Source: Thalassolituus sp. UBA1087 | GTDB lineage: Bacteria; Pseudomonadota; Gammaproteobacteria; Pseudomonadales; Oceanobacteraceae | Length of the DNA: 64,000 nt | NCBI GenBank assembly: GCA_002314145.1 | Contig: DCCG01000042.1 | Location: forward strand, 1-64,000 | Direction: 5' to 3' | In this document: one piece after another, positions 17,119 to 25,891 of the stretch | Position numbering within the stretch: the stretch's first letter is position 1 | Layout of the letters: every line of letters begins with the position of its first letter | The notes under the pieces: model-generated | What the model saw: only the letters and a program-made list of their open reading frames with translations | Database searches by the model: none | What the model was told of the DNA's origin: nothing | Position numbers and translations under genes: made by a program

Positions 17119-18756
17119 ATGACGGTGAGTCAGGAATGGAAGCAGGGGGGACGCGAAGCCCTGTTCAGCCAGCTGGAACAGCAGGATATCAAACCTGATG
17201 TGCTGGTGATTGGCGGGGGCATTACCGGTGCCGGTATTGCCCGCGAAGCGGCAAAGCGTGGCCTGACGACCCTGCTGGTTGAACGCCGGGATTTTGCCTG
17301 GGGCACGTCAAGCCGCTCCTCCAAAATGGTACACGGTGGTCTGCGTTATATGGCGTCCGGAGACATCAAAACCACACTGCATTCGGTGCACGAGCGTGAA
17401 CGACTGATGGCCGAAGCGCCGGGGCTGGTGGATCGCATGGATTATATGATGGCTCATTACCGCGGACGTTTTCCTGGCCCGCTGGCGTTTAATCTGCTGC
17501 TGTTTGTATACGATATGTTTGCCCGGCAAAAATACCGCCGGTTTATGACCCGCCGGCAGCTGGAAGCCGTGGCGCCGGGTATCCGCAGTGAAAAACTTAT
17601 GGGCGGCACGCAGTTTTCAGATGCTGTTACGGATGATGCGCGTCTGGTGATGCGGGTGTTGCACGAAGCCATGGAAGACGGTGCACACTGCATTAATTAT
17701 TGCGCCGCCCGGTCGCTGATCAGACAGGAAGGCCGGGTGGTGGGCGCTGAGCTTGAGGATACCCTGAGTGGCAAAACCCTGTCTGTGCGTGCATCCGTGG
17801 TCATCAATGCAACCGGTGCCTGGGCTGATGAATTACGCGGGCAGCTGGGCGGTGAAAGCAAAATTCGTCCTGCCCGTGGCAGTCATATTGTGATTGCAGC
17901 AGAACAATTACCACTGAAGCATTCGTTCACAGTATTGCACCCGGATGACGACCGGCCGATTTTTATTTATCCATGGGAAAGCCGCACTGTTATCGGTACC
18001 ACGGATCTGGATAACGGCGGAATTTCAGATGCCGAGGTGGGAATAACAGAAAAAGAACTGAATTATCTGCTGACCGTGGTTAATTATCAGTTTCCCGGCG
18101 CGGCAGTGCAGCGCGCCGATATTATTTCCAGCTGGGCCGGGGTGCGGCCGCTGGTTTCTTCCGGGGCACGTAATCCCTCGAAAGAAAAGCGTGATCACAG
18201 CATCTGGGATGATCAGGGGCTGATCAGTGTCAGTGGTGGTAAGTTAACGACATTCCGGCTGATTGCCCTGGACGCATTGCAGGCCGCCCGGGCCTATATC
18301 GACGATTACCCGGATGTACATTTTGAAGAAACCATTTTCCGGTCCGGCGCAGTGCCGGACGCACAGCGCTATGGCCTGACTGACACATTGATGCGGCGCC
18401 TGCACGGTTTTTACGGTCCTGATGCCGAAAAGCTTCTCAGTACCGATGATGCGACGCTGAATAGCGCGATCAGCGGAACTCTGACCTTGTGGTCAGAGCT
18501 GTGCTGGGCAGCGGCCAACGAAGCCGTGGTGCATCTGGACGATCTGTTGCTGCGCCGTACCCGGATTGGTCTGCTGGCAGCCGGGGGCGGACTCGCGGAC
18601 GCGGACACTGAACAGAAAATATCCGCCATATGCCGTGCCCAACTGGGCTGGGATGACGGCCGCTGGCAACAGGAAAAGAGCCGTTATCTCAACATCTGGC
18701 ATTCGTATTACAGTCTGCCGCCCGTGTCTGATGGCACTGACTCTCAGGCTGTGTAA
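17119..18756 (+). CDS. glpD: Aerobic glycerol-3-phosphate dehydrogenase (GlpD)
   Basis: FAD-dependent, membrane-associated enzyme that oxidises glycerol-3-phosphate to dihydroxyacetone phosphate and passes electrons to quinone. The 545-residue protein has the FAD dinucleotide fold (VLVIGGGITGAGIAREAAKR), SSRSSKMVHGGLRYM and the C-terminal DAO domain with the STGDGGK-like ISVSGGKLTTFR. ATG 17119 is preferred: AGAGG lies 6 bases upstream and the protein starts like GlpD; upstream in-frame codons cross the TetR promoter region. No glpR or glpF neighbour. Its upstream region is shared with the TetR operators. Confidence 0.92.
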   Translation: MTVSQEWKQGGREALFSQLEQQDIKPDVLVIGGGITGAGIAREAAKRGLTTLLVERRDFAWGTSSRSSKMVHGGLRYMASGDIKTTLHSVHERERLMAEAPGLVDRMDYMMAHYRGRFPGPLAFNLLLFVYDMFARQKYRRFMTRRQLEAVAPGIRSEKLMGGTQFSDAVTDDARLVMRVLHEAMEDGAHCINYCAARSLIRQEGRVVGAELEDTLSGKTLSVRASVVINATGAWADELRGQLGGESKIRPARGSHIVIAAEQLPLKHSFTVLHPDDDRPIFIYPWESRTVIGTTDLDNGGISDAEVGITEKELNYLLTVVNYQFPGAAVQRADIISSWAGVRPLVSSGARNPSKEKRDHSIWDDQGLISVSGGKLTTFRLIALDALQAARAYIDDYPDVHFEETIFRSGAVPDAQRYGLTDTLMRRLHGFYGPDAEKLLSTDDATLNSAISGTLTLWSELCWAAANEAVVHLDDLLLRRTRIGLLAAGGGLADADTEQKISAICRAQLGWDDGRWQQEKSRYLNIWHSYYSLPPVSDGTDSQAV

Positions 18757-18762
18757 CGGCGT

Positions 18763-19992
18763 CTATGCGGCGGTAGTGGCGAGAATCTGCCGTGAAGTCT
18801 GCAATGCCTGCAGGTATTGCATTTCGACGTCCGCGGGCACCAGGCTGATGCCTTTTAATACTTCCCAGTCGATGCTGTCCCAGTCAGCCTGTTCCATGCT
18901 GATGGTGGTATTTAAGATAAAACCGTAATCCCCATATCGTTCCAGCAAGGCTCTTCTCAGGGTTTCCGGCAGGTGCAGCTTGTCACAGATGGTTTCCATC
19001 GGCTGGTCGAGAAAGGCATCAAGCAGGGAAAACAATCCCAGAGTAAAGGCGGTATCGGCATCCAGTTCCGGCATTTGCAACGCCAGTGATTTCGCCAGAT
19101 GAGCACGTACCACCGCCTGTTCGCGCAACGCGACAGGTTTGTTCTGCAGTCTGCCGAGGGCAATCAGATTAGCCCAGGCTTTCAGCCGGTTCAGGCCGGC
19201 GATCATAATGCCCTGGGCGATGGAGGTCACTTCCCGGGCATAGCCTATGGCGGCAGAGTTAATGATTTTCAGCAGTTTGTAGCTGAGCTGAGGGTCAGAC
19301 TGAATGACCTCTGCAATATCACTGATATCGGCGTCCGGCTTGTTTAATGTCTGCATCAGGTTGAGCACGGCCACGGCATTATCAGGCAGGCGCCTGCCGT
19401 AAACATTGGCCGGGCGACTGAAAAAATAGCCCTGAAACAAGGTGCAGCCAGCGGCTTTGCAGCGTTCATATTCTTCCCGGGTTTCGACTTTTTCCGCCAG
19501 CCAGGTCAGTCCGTATTTTTCATATTGACGGATCATAGTGTCCAGCAGATCCAGTGTCGGCAGCTGACGGATATCCACCTTAATAATGTCTACCAGAGGG
19601 AACAGAGCTTCCTGTTGCGGGTTGCCGGTGTAGTCGTCCAGCGCTACCTGATAACCATGCGTCCGGAGTTCTTCCAGTGCCTGCAGGTTCTCAGGGGTGA
19701 TCTCGATATGCTCCAGCAGCTCAGCCACCATGTTAAGGGAAGGAATAATCGGCGGCTGATGCAGCCAGTGAGTCGTAAAGTTAATAAACGCCGGCTTACC
19801 TTCGGTAACGTCTTCAATGCCCAGATCATTAAAAGCACTGATCAGCACTTCGCTGGTGGCACGGTCACCATGGCTCAGCTGCCACTCCTGTGTATCTTCA
19901 GGCACCGGCCGGCACAGCAGCTCGTAACCCACAATACTGAGCCGGGCGTCCAGTATGGGCTGACGGGCGAGGAGCAGTTCGTGAGTGTTCAT
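18763..19992 (-). CDS. EAL-HDOD signalling protein (YuxH-like)
   Basis: A 409-residue cytoplasmic protein with an N-terminal EAL-type domain (ARQPILDARLSIVGYELLCR, then IEITPENL, ALDDYTG, KVDIR) and a C-terminal HDOD domain (about 200-380). The EAL signature is ELL, and several other catalytic positions are altered, so c-di-GMP hydrolysis is doubtful; proteins of this architecture usually act through interactions. The ATG at 19992 has AGGAG 6 bases upstream. It is divergent from cheV and shares a 100-bp region with a long inverted repeat, which suggests a common regulator for the pair. Confidence 0.88.
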   Translation of the reverse strand: MNTHELLLARQPILDARLSIVGYELLCRPVPEDTQEWQLSHGDRATSEVLISAFNDLGIEDVTEGKPAFINFTTHWLHQPPIIPSLNMVAELLEHIEITPENLQALEELRTHGYQVALDDYTGNPQQEALFPLVDIIKVDIRQLPTLDLLDTMIRQYEKYGLTWLAEKVETREEYERCKAAGCTLFQGYFFSRPANVYGRRLPDNAVAVLNLMQTLNKPDADISDIAEVIQSDPQLSYKLLKIINSAAIGYAREVTSIAQGIMIAGLNRLKAWANLIALGRLQNKPVALREQAVVRAHLAKSLALQMPELDADTAFTLGLFSLLDAFLDQPMETICDKLHLPETLRRALLERYGDYGFILNTTISMEQADWDSIDWEVLKGISLVPADVEMQYLQALQTSRQILATTAA

Positions 19993-20016
19993 AGATTCTC
20001 CTGCTAAGACTCCTGT

Positions 20017-20064
20017 CAGTGTAGACCTTATTTGCATGCGTTTTTGGCATGCTTGTCTACACTG
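20017..20064. promoter_or_regulatory. Inverted repeat between the EAL-HDOD gene and cheV
   Basis: Outer arms CAGTGTAGAC (20017-20026) and GTCTACACTG (20055-20064) match perfectly over 10 bp, and two GCATGC hexamers lie inside at 20034 and 20047. It occupies the divergent promoter region. A dimeric or tetrameric regulator could bind, or the transcript could fold. Function is not known. Confidence 0.6.
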
Positions 20065-20092
20065 AATAAAAGTACTTTGGCTGGAGTGAGTT

Positions 20093-21040
20093 ATGAGCGG
20101 GGTTCTCAGTAGCGTTGATGCCCGTACCAAACTGGTGGGACAGAATCGTCTGGAGTTGTTGTTGTTCCACCTGGGCGGTTCACAGCATTTTGCAATCAAC
20201 GTATTCAAGGTTCAGGAAGTGATGCAGATGCCCCGCCTGACCCGGATTCCGGACCGTCATCCTGTGGTGCGTGGCGTGACTCACCTGCGCGGTCAGACTG
20301 TGCCGGTGGTGGATCTGCGGCATGCGATTCAGATGGGGCCGCTGAAGCTGGACGAAGACGACGCCACCATTATTGTTACTGAATACAATATGACGGTGCA
20401 GGCGTTTCTGGTGGGCGGTGTCGATCGCATTGTGAATATGAACTGGAACGAAATTCTCCCCCCGCCGGGTGGCTCCGGGCGGCAGCATTATCTGACTGCG
20501 ATTACCCGTATTGATGACAAGATCGTGGAAATTATCGATGTGGAAAAAGTGCTGGCGGAAATTGCGCCATACCACAGCAATCTGTCCGAGGATGCATACG
20601 ATCAGGAGCTGATGGAAGCCATTCGTGGCAAAGATATTCTGATTGTCGATGATTCTCATGTGGCGATTGAACAGATGCGCTCTGTGCTCGGGCCGCTGGG
20701 CCTGAATATTATCGAAGCAAATAACGGCCTTGAAGCCTACCAGCTGCTGATGCACTGGAAGGAAGAAGGGCGCGATATTGAGAATAATCTGATGATGATT
20801 ATTACCGATGCGGAGATGCCGGAAATGGATGGCTATATGCTGACCACGGAAATCCGCCGCGATCCGGAGTTAAAAAATACCACCATTATTCTGCATACCT
20901 CTCTGTCGGGTAACTTCAACAAAGCCATGGTTGAAAAAGTTGGCTGTGATGGTTTCCTGTCCAAGTTCGCACCAAAAGAAATGGCGAAAGAAGTGCAGAA
21001 ACTGATGCGTAAAAAACTGGGTTTGGCCGAACCTTCCTGA
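20093..21040 (+). CDS. cheV: CheV-type chemotaxis coupling protein
   Basis: A 315-residue protein with a CheW-like domain (about 20-165; HLRGQTVPVVDLR) and a C-terminal receiver (about 178-305; ILIVDDSHVA, ITDAEMPEMDGYM with the phosphoacceptor Asp, HTSLSG, K in LSKFAPKE). CheV couples chemoreceptors to CheA and its receiver modulates coupling. The start ATG has GGAG 8 bases upstream. It ends in a clear terminator and is the only classical Che protein in the window, so it belongs to a chemotaxis system encoded elsewhere. Confidence 0.92.
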   Translation: MSGVLSSVDARTKLVGQNRLELLLFHLGGSQHFAINVFKVQEVMQMPRLTRIPDRHPVVRGVTHLRGQTVPVVDLRHAIQMGPLKLDEDDATIIVTEYNMTVQAFLVGGVDRIVNMNWNEILPPPGGSGRQHYLTAITRIDDKIVEIIDVEKVLAEIAPYHSNLSEDAYDQELMEAIRGKDILIVDDSHVAIEQMRSVLGPLGLNIIEANNGLEAYQLLMHWKEEGRDIENNLMMIITDAEMPEMDGYMLTTEIRRDPELKNTTIILHTSLSGNFNKAMVEKVGCDGFLSKFAPKEMAKEVQKLMRKKLGLAEPS

Positions 21041-21058
21041 CCACCGTGTATATTGCGG

Positions 21059-21082
21059 AAACCGCCTGCGGGCGGTTTTTTA
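21059..21082 (+). terminator. Rho-independent terminator of cheV
   Basis: AACCGCC, 4-base loop, GGCGGTT, then a T-run, about 20 bases after the cheV stop. Confidence 0.9.
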
Positions 21083-21134
21083 ATGCCATCGTATTGCTTA
21101 TCCGTTAAGGTAACGGCCTTAACGGAGTTCAGTT

Positions 21135-21938
21135 ATGAAAATTACCCGCTTGTTTATTTACCCGATTAAATCCTGTGCGGCTGTTGAAGTGGAACAGCTC
21201 ACATTTGATCAGAACGGCCCTGTGGGTGACCGGCGTTATATGCTGGTTGATAACAATGGCCGTTTTCTTACGCAGCGTACGCTGCCCGCCATGGCGCATA
21301 TTTATCCCCGTATTGAAGAGAATGTGCTGATCGTTGACGCTGAAGGGCAGCCTACTCTGCGGGTAACCGGGCAACGTGCAGCTGACGGTGGCCGTCAGCT
21401 TGATGTCAGTGTCTGGAAAGACAGTCTTCCGGCACAGGACTGCGGTGATGAAGCGGCGGCCTGGTTTGAAGCGCTGCTGGGCCGTGCGTGTCGTCTGGTA
21501 CAGCTCTCAGATAACACGCAGCGCCAGGTTAACCGCAAATATGCTGAGGCCGGTGAATGGGTCGGTTTTGCTGATGGTTATCCTTTGTTGGTGACAACGG
21601 AGGAAAGCCTGGATGTGCTGAGTCAGGCCGTTGGCAGGCCACTGGATATGCTGCGCTTCCGGCCGAATATTGTGCTTGCCGGTGCACCGGCCTTCGCTGA
21701 GCAGACGTGGCAGGCATTAAACAGTGAAAACGGCGGGCTGATTAAAATCACTAAGCCCTGTGAGCGCTGCGTTATTCCGACGCGGGATATCGCCACTCAG
21801 CAACGGGAAGGGGATATGCTGGCGGTTATGAAGCAGCATTGCCTGATCGACGGGAAAATCATCTTCGGCCAGAACGCGCTGGCGCGTAAAGTCAGTCAGC
21901 TGACCATAGGTGAGCTGCTGACGCCGGTTTCAGAATAG
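21135..21938 (+). CDS. MOSC-domain protein (YcbX-like)
   Basis: A 267-residue protein with the MOSC N-terminal beta barrel (MKITRLFIYPIKSC, GDRRYMLVD) and a MOSC domain with the molybdenum-ligand-type cysteine in KPCERCVIPTRD. Proteins of this type (YcbX, YiiM, mARC) reduce N-hydroxylated compounds using molybdenum cofactor. It lacks the C-terminal ferredoxin domain of full-length YcbX, so electrons must come from a separate partner. Its last 9 bases overlap the convergent CheZ-like gene. Confidence 0.88.
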   Translation: MKITRLFIYPIKSCAAVEVEQLTFDQNGPVGDRRYMLVDNNGRFLTQRTLPAMAHIYPRIEENVLIVDAEGQPTLRVTGQRAADGGRQLDVSVWKDSLPAQDCGDEAAAWFEALLGRACRLVQLSDNTQRQVNRKYAEAGEWVGFADGYPLLVTTEESLDVLSQAVGRPLDMLRFRPNIVLAGAPAFAEQTWQALNSENGGLIKITKPCERCVIPTRDIATQQREGDMLAVMKQHCLIDGKIIFGQNALARKVSQLTIGELLTPVSE

Positions 21939-22505
21939 TTCTATATCGTCGTTGGTGCCGAAGTCATCGGCATCCTGCTGGCTGAAATGGTGATGATAAA
22001 TTTCCAGTGCTTCGGCGACTGAATGGCCGGCCATAATGTGCTCGAACATAATGCGCTCGGCTTCCATGGTGTAGTTGCTTTTGATTTCCTGTTGCAGGCC
22101 GTCCCAGGGGCGGGGCTGGTAGCGCTGAGCCGGATCAGCAATCAGATGGCCCATTTTTTCCAGACTTTCTCCCACATGATCCAGGCGCTGTGTCAGGCGG
22201 TCATAAAACTGGAAGGCAATGATGGCCTGCTGGATTTCATTCTGCAGCTCACGGGCAATGGTACCTATCTCCAGCGGTATGCTGTCGCCGGAGTCTGAGG
22301 CGATGCCGAGTAATCTTTGAGCGTTATCGGCCATGGCGGTGAAATTGGTGGTCAACTGGTTGACCGACTGACTGCCTTCCTGCAGCGAGGTGTCAATCTG
22401 GGCAACGGCCAGGGCCAGCATACTGAGTGTTTCGCTGACCTGGCTCCAGTTCACATCGTCTCCCGGCCGCGGCTGAGCCCCGAGAGTATGGCGCTGTTGA
22501 GTCAT
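21930..22505 (-). CDS. Alpha-helical protein, CheZ-like in pattern
   Basis: A 191-residue, mostly helical protein. I do not recognise a named family with certainty. The central helix has FQFYDRLTQRLDHV, which recalls the FQDLTGQ helix of CheZ phosphatases, and the flanking regions look like coiled coil; the tail is acidic (NDDIELF). The nearby cheV makes a chemotaxis or signalling role plausible, but that is inference. It overlaps the MOSC gene end by 9 bases and lies downstream of the GarR/MmsB-type gene on the same strand. Confidence 0.6.
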   Translation of the reverse strand: MTQQRHTLGAQPRPGDDVNWSQVSETLSMLALAVAQIDTSLQEGSQSVNQLTTNFTAMADNAQRLLGIASDSGDSIPLEIGTIARELQNEIQQAIIAFQFYDRLTQRLDHVGESLEKMGHLIADPAQRYQPRPWDGLQQEIKSNYTMEAERIMFEHIMAGHSVAEALEIYHHHFSQQDADDFGTNDDIELF

Positions 22506-22557
22506 AGTCTTCCTGCCTGTGTGCTTTCGCTAAGCATAGAAGATATTTACGTCAGTG

Positions 22558-23442
22558 TTAGCGCTTTTTACCTTCCTGTTGCAGGCGGTAATACAGTGCC
22601 GATGTATCGAAGTCGCCGGCGCCCATAGCCTGCAGTTGCGTATAGTATTCATCCACCTGATGGGTGACCGGCAGGGAGATCCCCATATTGGCGGCTTCCT
22701 GCAGGCAGATCTGCAGGTCTTTATGCATCCAGTTCACGGCAAAACCATGGTTATAGTCACCGTCAATCATGGTCTGATGGCGGTTATCCATCTGCCAGCT
22801 GCCGGCGGCTCCCTGGGAGATCGCGGAGATCACCTGCTTCAGGTCCAGCCCGGCATTTTCAGCAAAATACAGGCCCTCCGACAGTGCCTGTATCAGCCCG
22901 CCGATACAGATCTGATTCACCATTTTGGTTTTTTGCCCGGCACCGGCAGGCCCCATATGCTGGATCGCTTTGGTATAAGGCGCGGTAATGGCTTTTACGT
23001 CGTCGAACAATGTGTTGCTGTCAGCACCTGTCATCAGGCTGAGCTGACCATTGATAGCGCCCTGTTGGCCGCCGGATACGGGGGCGTCGGAAAATAACTG
23101 ACCGCGCCGGGAACAGGCATCATTAATTTCTTCACTTAATAAGGCGGATGTTGTGGTGTGGTCGATAACCACCGTGCCCTGATCCAGCTGATCCAGCAGC
23201 GGGTGTTCGCCGGTAAGAATGTTGCGCACGTCATCATCACGCCCGACGCACAGCATGACATACTGAATATGATCAGGAAGGGCGGTTAAATCGCTGACGA
23301 TGCTGCCGCTGTATTCCTGAATCCATTTTTCTGCAACACTCTGTGTACGGTTATAAACTGCGACATTATGTCCCGCCTTTGCCAGATGGCCAGCCATTGG
23401 GTAACCCATGGTGCCAAGGCCAATAAATAAAATATTGCTCAT
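22558..23442 (-). CDS. NAD(P)-dependent beta-hydroxyacid dehydrogenase (GarR/MmsB family)
   Basis: A 294-residue oxidoreductase acting on a 3-hydroxyacid such as tartronate semialdehyde, 3-hydroxyisobutyrate or a related short acid. It has the N-terminal Rossmann motif FIGLGTMGYPMAGHL, the substrate loop DAPVSGGQQGA, and the catalytic lysine in GAGQKTKMVNQ. The ATG at 23442 begins exactly at the Rossmann strand. It is downstream of gltA on the same strand but a strong terminator separates them. Substrate not resolved. Confidence 0.87.
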   Translation of the reverse strand: MSNILFIGLGTMGYPMAGHLAKAGHNVAVYNRTQSVAEKWIQEYSGSIVSDLTALPDHIQYVMLCVGRDDDVRNILTGEHPLLDQLDQGTVVIDHTTTSALLSEEINDACSRRGQLFSDAPVSGGQQGAINGQLSLMTGADSNTLFDDVKAITAPYTKAIQHMGPAGAGQKTKMVNQICIGGLIQALSEGLYFAENAGLDLKQVISAISQGAAGSWQMDNRHQTMIDGDYNHGFAVNWMHKDLQICLQEAANMGISLPVTHQVDEYYTQLQAMGAGDFDTSALYYRLQQEGKKR

Positions 23443-23487
23443 AATTGCCGTCTCCGTTAACGCCTTTTGCGGAAATCTGTTTCCCAT

Positions 23488-23515
23488 AAAAAAAGCCGCT
23501 TTGCAGCGGCTTTTT
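23488..23515 (-). terminator. Rho-independent terminator of gltA
   Basis: Stem AGCCGCT / AGCGGCT with a 4-base loop region and A- and T-runs on either side; it lies directly downstream of gltA on the minus strand. Confidence 0.9.
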
Positions 23516-23531
23516 AGTTTTCTCCGGTCAA

Positions 23532-24809
23532 TCAGCCCGGATAATCACGTTTCTGATGGCCGGTATACAGCTGACGTGGACGACCGATACGGTAATCACT
23601 GGCGATCATTTCGTTCCAGTGTGCAATCCAGCCTGGTGTACGGCCGGTAGCAAAAATAACGGTGAACATTTCAGTCGGAATACCGATGGCTTTCAGAATA
23701 ATGCCTGAGTAGAAATCGACATTCGGATACAGGCCACGCTTCACGAAGTATTCATCTTCTGTCGCGATTTTTTCCAGTTTCATGGCGATTTTCAGCAGCG
23801 GATCATCTTCCATGCCCAGCTCTGCCAATACTTCGTCACAGGTTTGTTTCATCACTTTCGCACGTGGGTCGAAGTTTTTATAAACACGGTGACCGAAGCC
23901 CATCAGACGGAACGGATCGTCTTTGTCTTTGGCTTTGGCGATGAATTTATCGATGTTGGATTCGTCACCGATTTCGCTCAGCATGTTCAGCACGGCTTCG
24001 TTGGCACCGCCGTGTGCAGGCCCCCACAGCGCGGCAATACCAGAGGCGATACAGGCAAACGGGTTAGCGCCGGTAGAGCCGGCCAGACGTACGGTTGAGG
24101 TGGATGCGTTCTGCTCATGATCGGCATGCAGCAGGAAGATACGGTCCATGGCTTTGGCCAGAACCGGGCTGATTTTCTTCTCTTCGCATGGGGTGTTGAA
24201 CATCATGTGCAGGAAGTTTTCGCCATAGCCCAGTTCGTTGCGCGGGAACATAAACGGCTGGCCTATTGAGTATTTGTACACCATAGCTGCCAAAGTTGGC
24301 ATTTTAGCGATCAGACGGTGTGCGGAGACCACACGGTGGTGCTCATCATGGATATCCAGGGAATCATGATAGAAAGCGGACAGGGCACCGACCACGCCGC
24401 ACATGATGGCCATCGGGTGAGCATCACGGCGGAAACCGTTGAAGAAGTGGCTCAGCTGCTCGTGAACCATGGTGTGATTTTTAATTGTGCTGACAAATTC
24501 TTCTTTTTCTTCCTTGCTCGGCAGTTCACCGTGCAGCAGCAGGTAGCAGGTTTCCAGATAATCGGATTTCTCTGCCAGCTGATCAATCGGGTAACCACGG
24601 TGCAGAAGTACACCGGCTGCGCCATCGATATAAGTGATTTTGGATTCGGTTGCTGCGGTGGCCATAAAGCCGGGATCGTAGGTGAACAGGCCTTTGCCTG
24701 TGAGGCTGCGGACGTCGACTACATCGGGACCAAGTGTGCCTTCATACACAGGCAATTCGAGAGATTCTTCAACGCCATCAACTTTAAGAGTTGCTTTTTT
24801 GTCAGCCAT
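23532..24809 (-). CDS. gltA: Citrate synthase (type II)
   Basis: Condenses acetyl-CoA and oxaloacetate to citrate, the entry step of the TCA cycle. The 425-residue length and sequence fit the hexameric, NADH-sensitive type II enzymes of Gram-negatives. Catalytic regions are visible: HADHEQNASTSTVR (His), GPAHGGANEAVL (His) and GFGHRVYKNFDPRAK. It diverges from sdhCDAB, as in Pseudomonas, and has a well-formed promoter about 70 bases upstream and a strong terminator. Confidence 0.97.
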   Translation of the reverse strand: MADKKATLKVDGVEESLELPVYEGTLGPDVVDVRSLTGKGLFTYDPGFMATAATESKITYIDGAAGVLLHRGYPIDQLAEKSDYLETCYLLLHGELPSKEEKEEFVSTIKNHTMVHEQLSHFFNGFRRDAHPMAIMCGVVGALSAFYHDSLDIHDEHHRVVSAHRLIAKMPTLAAMVYKYSIGQPFMFPRNELGYGENFLHMMFNTPCEEKKISPVLAKAMDRIFLLHADHEQNASTSTVRLAGSTGANPFACIASGIAALWGPAHGGANEAVLNMLSEIGDESNIDKFIAKAKDKDDPFRLMGFGHRVYKNFDPRAKVMKQTCDEVLAELGMEDDPLLKIAMKLEKIATEDEYFVKRGLYPNVDFYSGIILKAIGIPTEMFTVIFATGRTPGWIAHWNEMIASDYRIGRPRQLYTGHQKRDYPG

Positions 24810-24877
24810 GGATCGGCCTCCTGCTGTTCAATTATTAAGCCTTAAAAATAAGGCGGGACCTCAAAATAAAGGGCACA

Positions 24878-24905
24878 ACTATAGGTACTGAACTTCGTTT
24901 GTCAA
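24878..24905 (-). promoter_or_regulatory. gltA promoter
   Basis: On the minus strand TTGACA and TATAGT are spaced 16 bases, giving an expected leader of about 60 bases to the gltA ATG. The leader includes a small hairpin GCCTTA / TAAGGC at 24839-24854. The 363-base gltA-sdhC gap holds this promoter, the sdh promoter, and two palindromic sites, and no gene. Confidence 0.75.
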
Positions 24906-25017
24906 TTACCCGGCAGTCGAGCAGCCAAGATGTCAATGGTCCAGTATAGTGGCCGGGCTGTAAAGCTGAACCGGGTCAAGTGATAAGCAAAACCTATCAA
25001 TAGTATGGTTTAAGCGT

Positions 25018-25046
25018 TTGTAAATCGTTTGGCCCACGACTATAAT
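25018..25046 (+). promoter_or_regulatory. sdhCDAB promoter
   Basis: TTGTAA, 17-base spacer, TATAAT. The predicted leader to sdhC is about 120 bases. An imperfect palindrome TGATA-N9-TATCA lies about 19 bp upstream of the -35 (24981-24999), which could be a regulator site. Confidence 0.7.
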
Positions 25047-25062
25047 TTGTCGCGACCTGAAA

Positions 25063-25083
25063 CTTGTGCAAAAGTTGTACAAG
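25063..25083. promoter_or_regulatory. Palindrome just downstream of the sdh promoter
   Basis: CTTGTGCAA AAG TTGTACAAG, arms matching at 8 of 9 positions, centred about 20 bases after the predicted transcription start. Position fits a repressor operator; the regulator is unknown. Confidence 0.5.
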
Positions 25084-25172
25084 CAAGGGAATCTTCTTGA
25101 GCCTGCGCTTAGTCCTTAACAGCCAAAAGCAAAAACGTTAGGGATATAAGCCCATAAGAGAGTGTAAGAGCC

Positions 25173-25547
25173 GTGAATAGCAATAGACCTACAAATTTAG
25201 ATCTGACTACTATTGAGCTCCCACTTCCCGCCAAAGCCTCCATCATTCACCGTATTTCCGGTTTCATTCTGTTTTTCGCCGTGGCCTTCATGCTGTGCGC
25301 GCTGGCAGCGTCTCTGGAATCAGAACAGTCTTTTGCCGATCTGCAAGCGGCGTTTGATAACGGCCTGGTTAAATTCATCACCTGGGGCATTCTGTCTGCA
25401 CTGGGCTACCACTTTGTAGCGGGTATCAAACACCTGTTGATGGATATGGGAATTGGTGAAACCAAAGAAGGCGGTCGTACCGGAGCCATCATTACTCTGG
25501 TGCTGGGTGTGATCGTAATCGTTCTGGCAGGAGTTTGGGTATGGTAG
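25173..25547 (+). CDS. sdhC: Succinate dehydrogenase cytochrome b556 subunit
   Basis: 124-residue inner membrane subunit anchoring succinate dehydrogenase (complex II) and contributing to the heme b and quinone sites. Three hydrophobic helices; the conserved SIIHRISG near the first helix and YHFVAGIKHLLMD with the likely heme-ligand histidine are present. The start is a GTG after a weak purine-rich site. First gene of sdhCDAB; its end overlaps sdhD. Confidence 0.95.
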   Translation: MNSNRPTNLDLTTIELPLPAKASIIHRISGFILFFAVAFMLCALAASLESEQSFADLQAAFDNGLVKFITWGILSALGYHFVAGIKHLLMDMGIGETKEGGRTGAIITLVLGVIVIVLAGVWVW

Positions 25548-25888
25548 CAAGTGTCACCAATTTAGGCCGCAGTGGCCTGTATGACTGGGTAATCCAGCGA
25601 CTGAGCGCAGTGATCCTGGCGCTTTACACTCTGTTCCTGTTGGGCTTTGTGATTGCCTCTCCGGATATGCAGTACAGTCAGTGGCAGGGCCTGTTTGCCC
25701 AGACCTGGATGAAAGTGTTCAGCCTGGTTGCTCTGATTGCAATCTGCGCCCATGCCTGGGTAGGTATGTGGACCATATCAACTGACTACCTCAAAAAGGC
25801 AGCCGTCCGTTTCGGCTTCCAGCTGGTAAGCGCAGGTTTCCTGTTTGTATACCTGGTCTGGGGTATCGACATCCTCTGGAGTGTGTAA
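25541..25888 (+). CDS. sdhD: Succinate dehydrogenase membrane anchor subunit
   Basis: 115-residue second membrane anchor of complex II, with three hydrophobic helices and the histidine region AHAWVGMW. I start it at ATG 25541, which overlaps the sdhC stop codon by 7 bases and has AGGAG 7 bases upstream; a TTG at 25535 is also in frame. The overlap indicates translational coupling with sdhC. Confidence 0.93.
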   Translation: MVASVTNLGRSGLYDWVIQRLSAVILALYTLFLLGFVIASPDMQYSQWQGLFAQTWMKVFSLVALIAICAHAWVGMWTISTDYLKKAAVRFGFQLVSAGFLFVYLVWGIDILWSV

Positions 25889-25891
25889 GTC

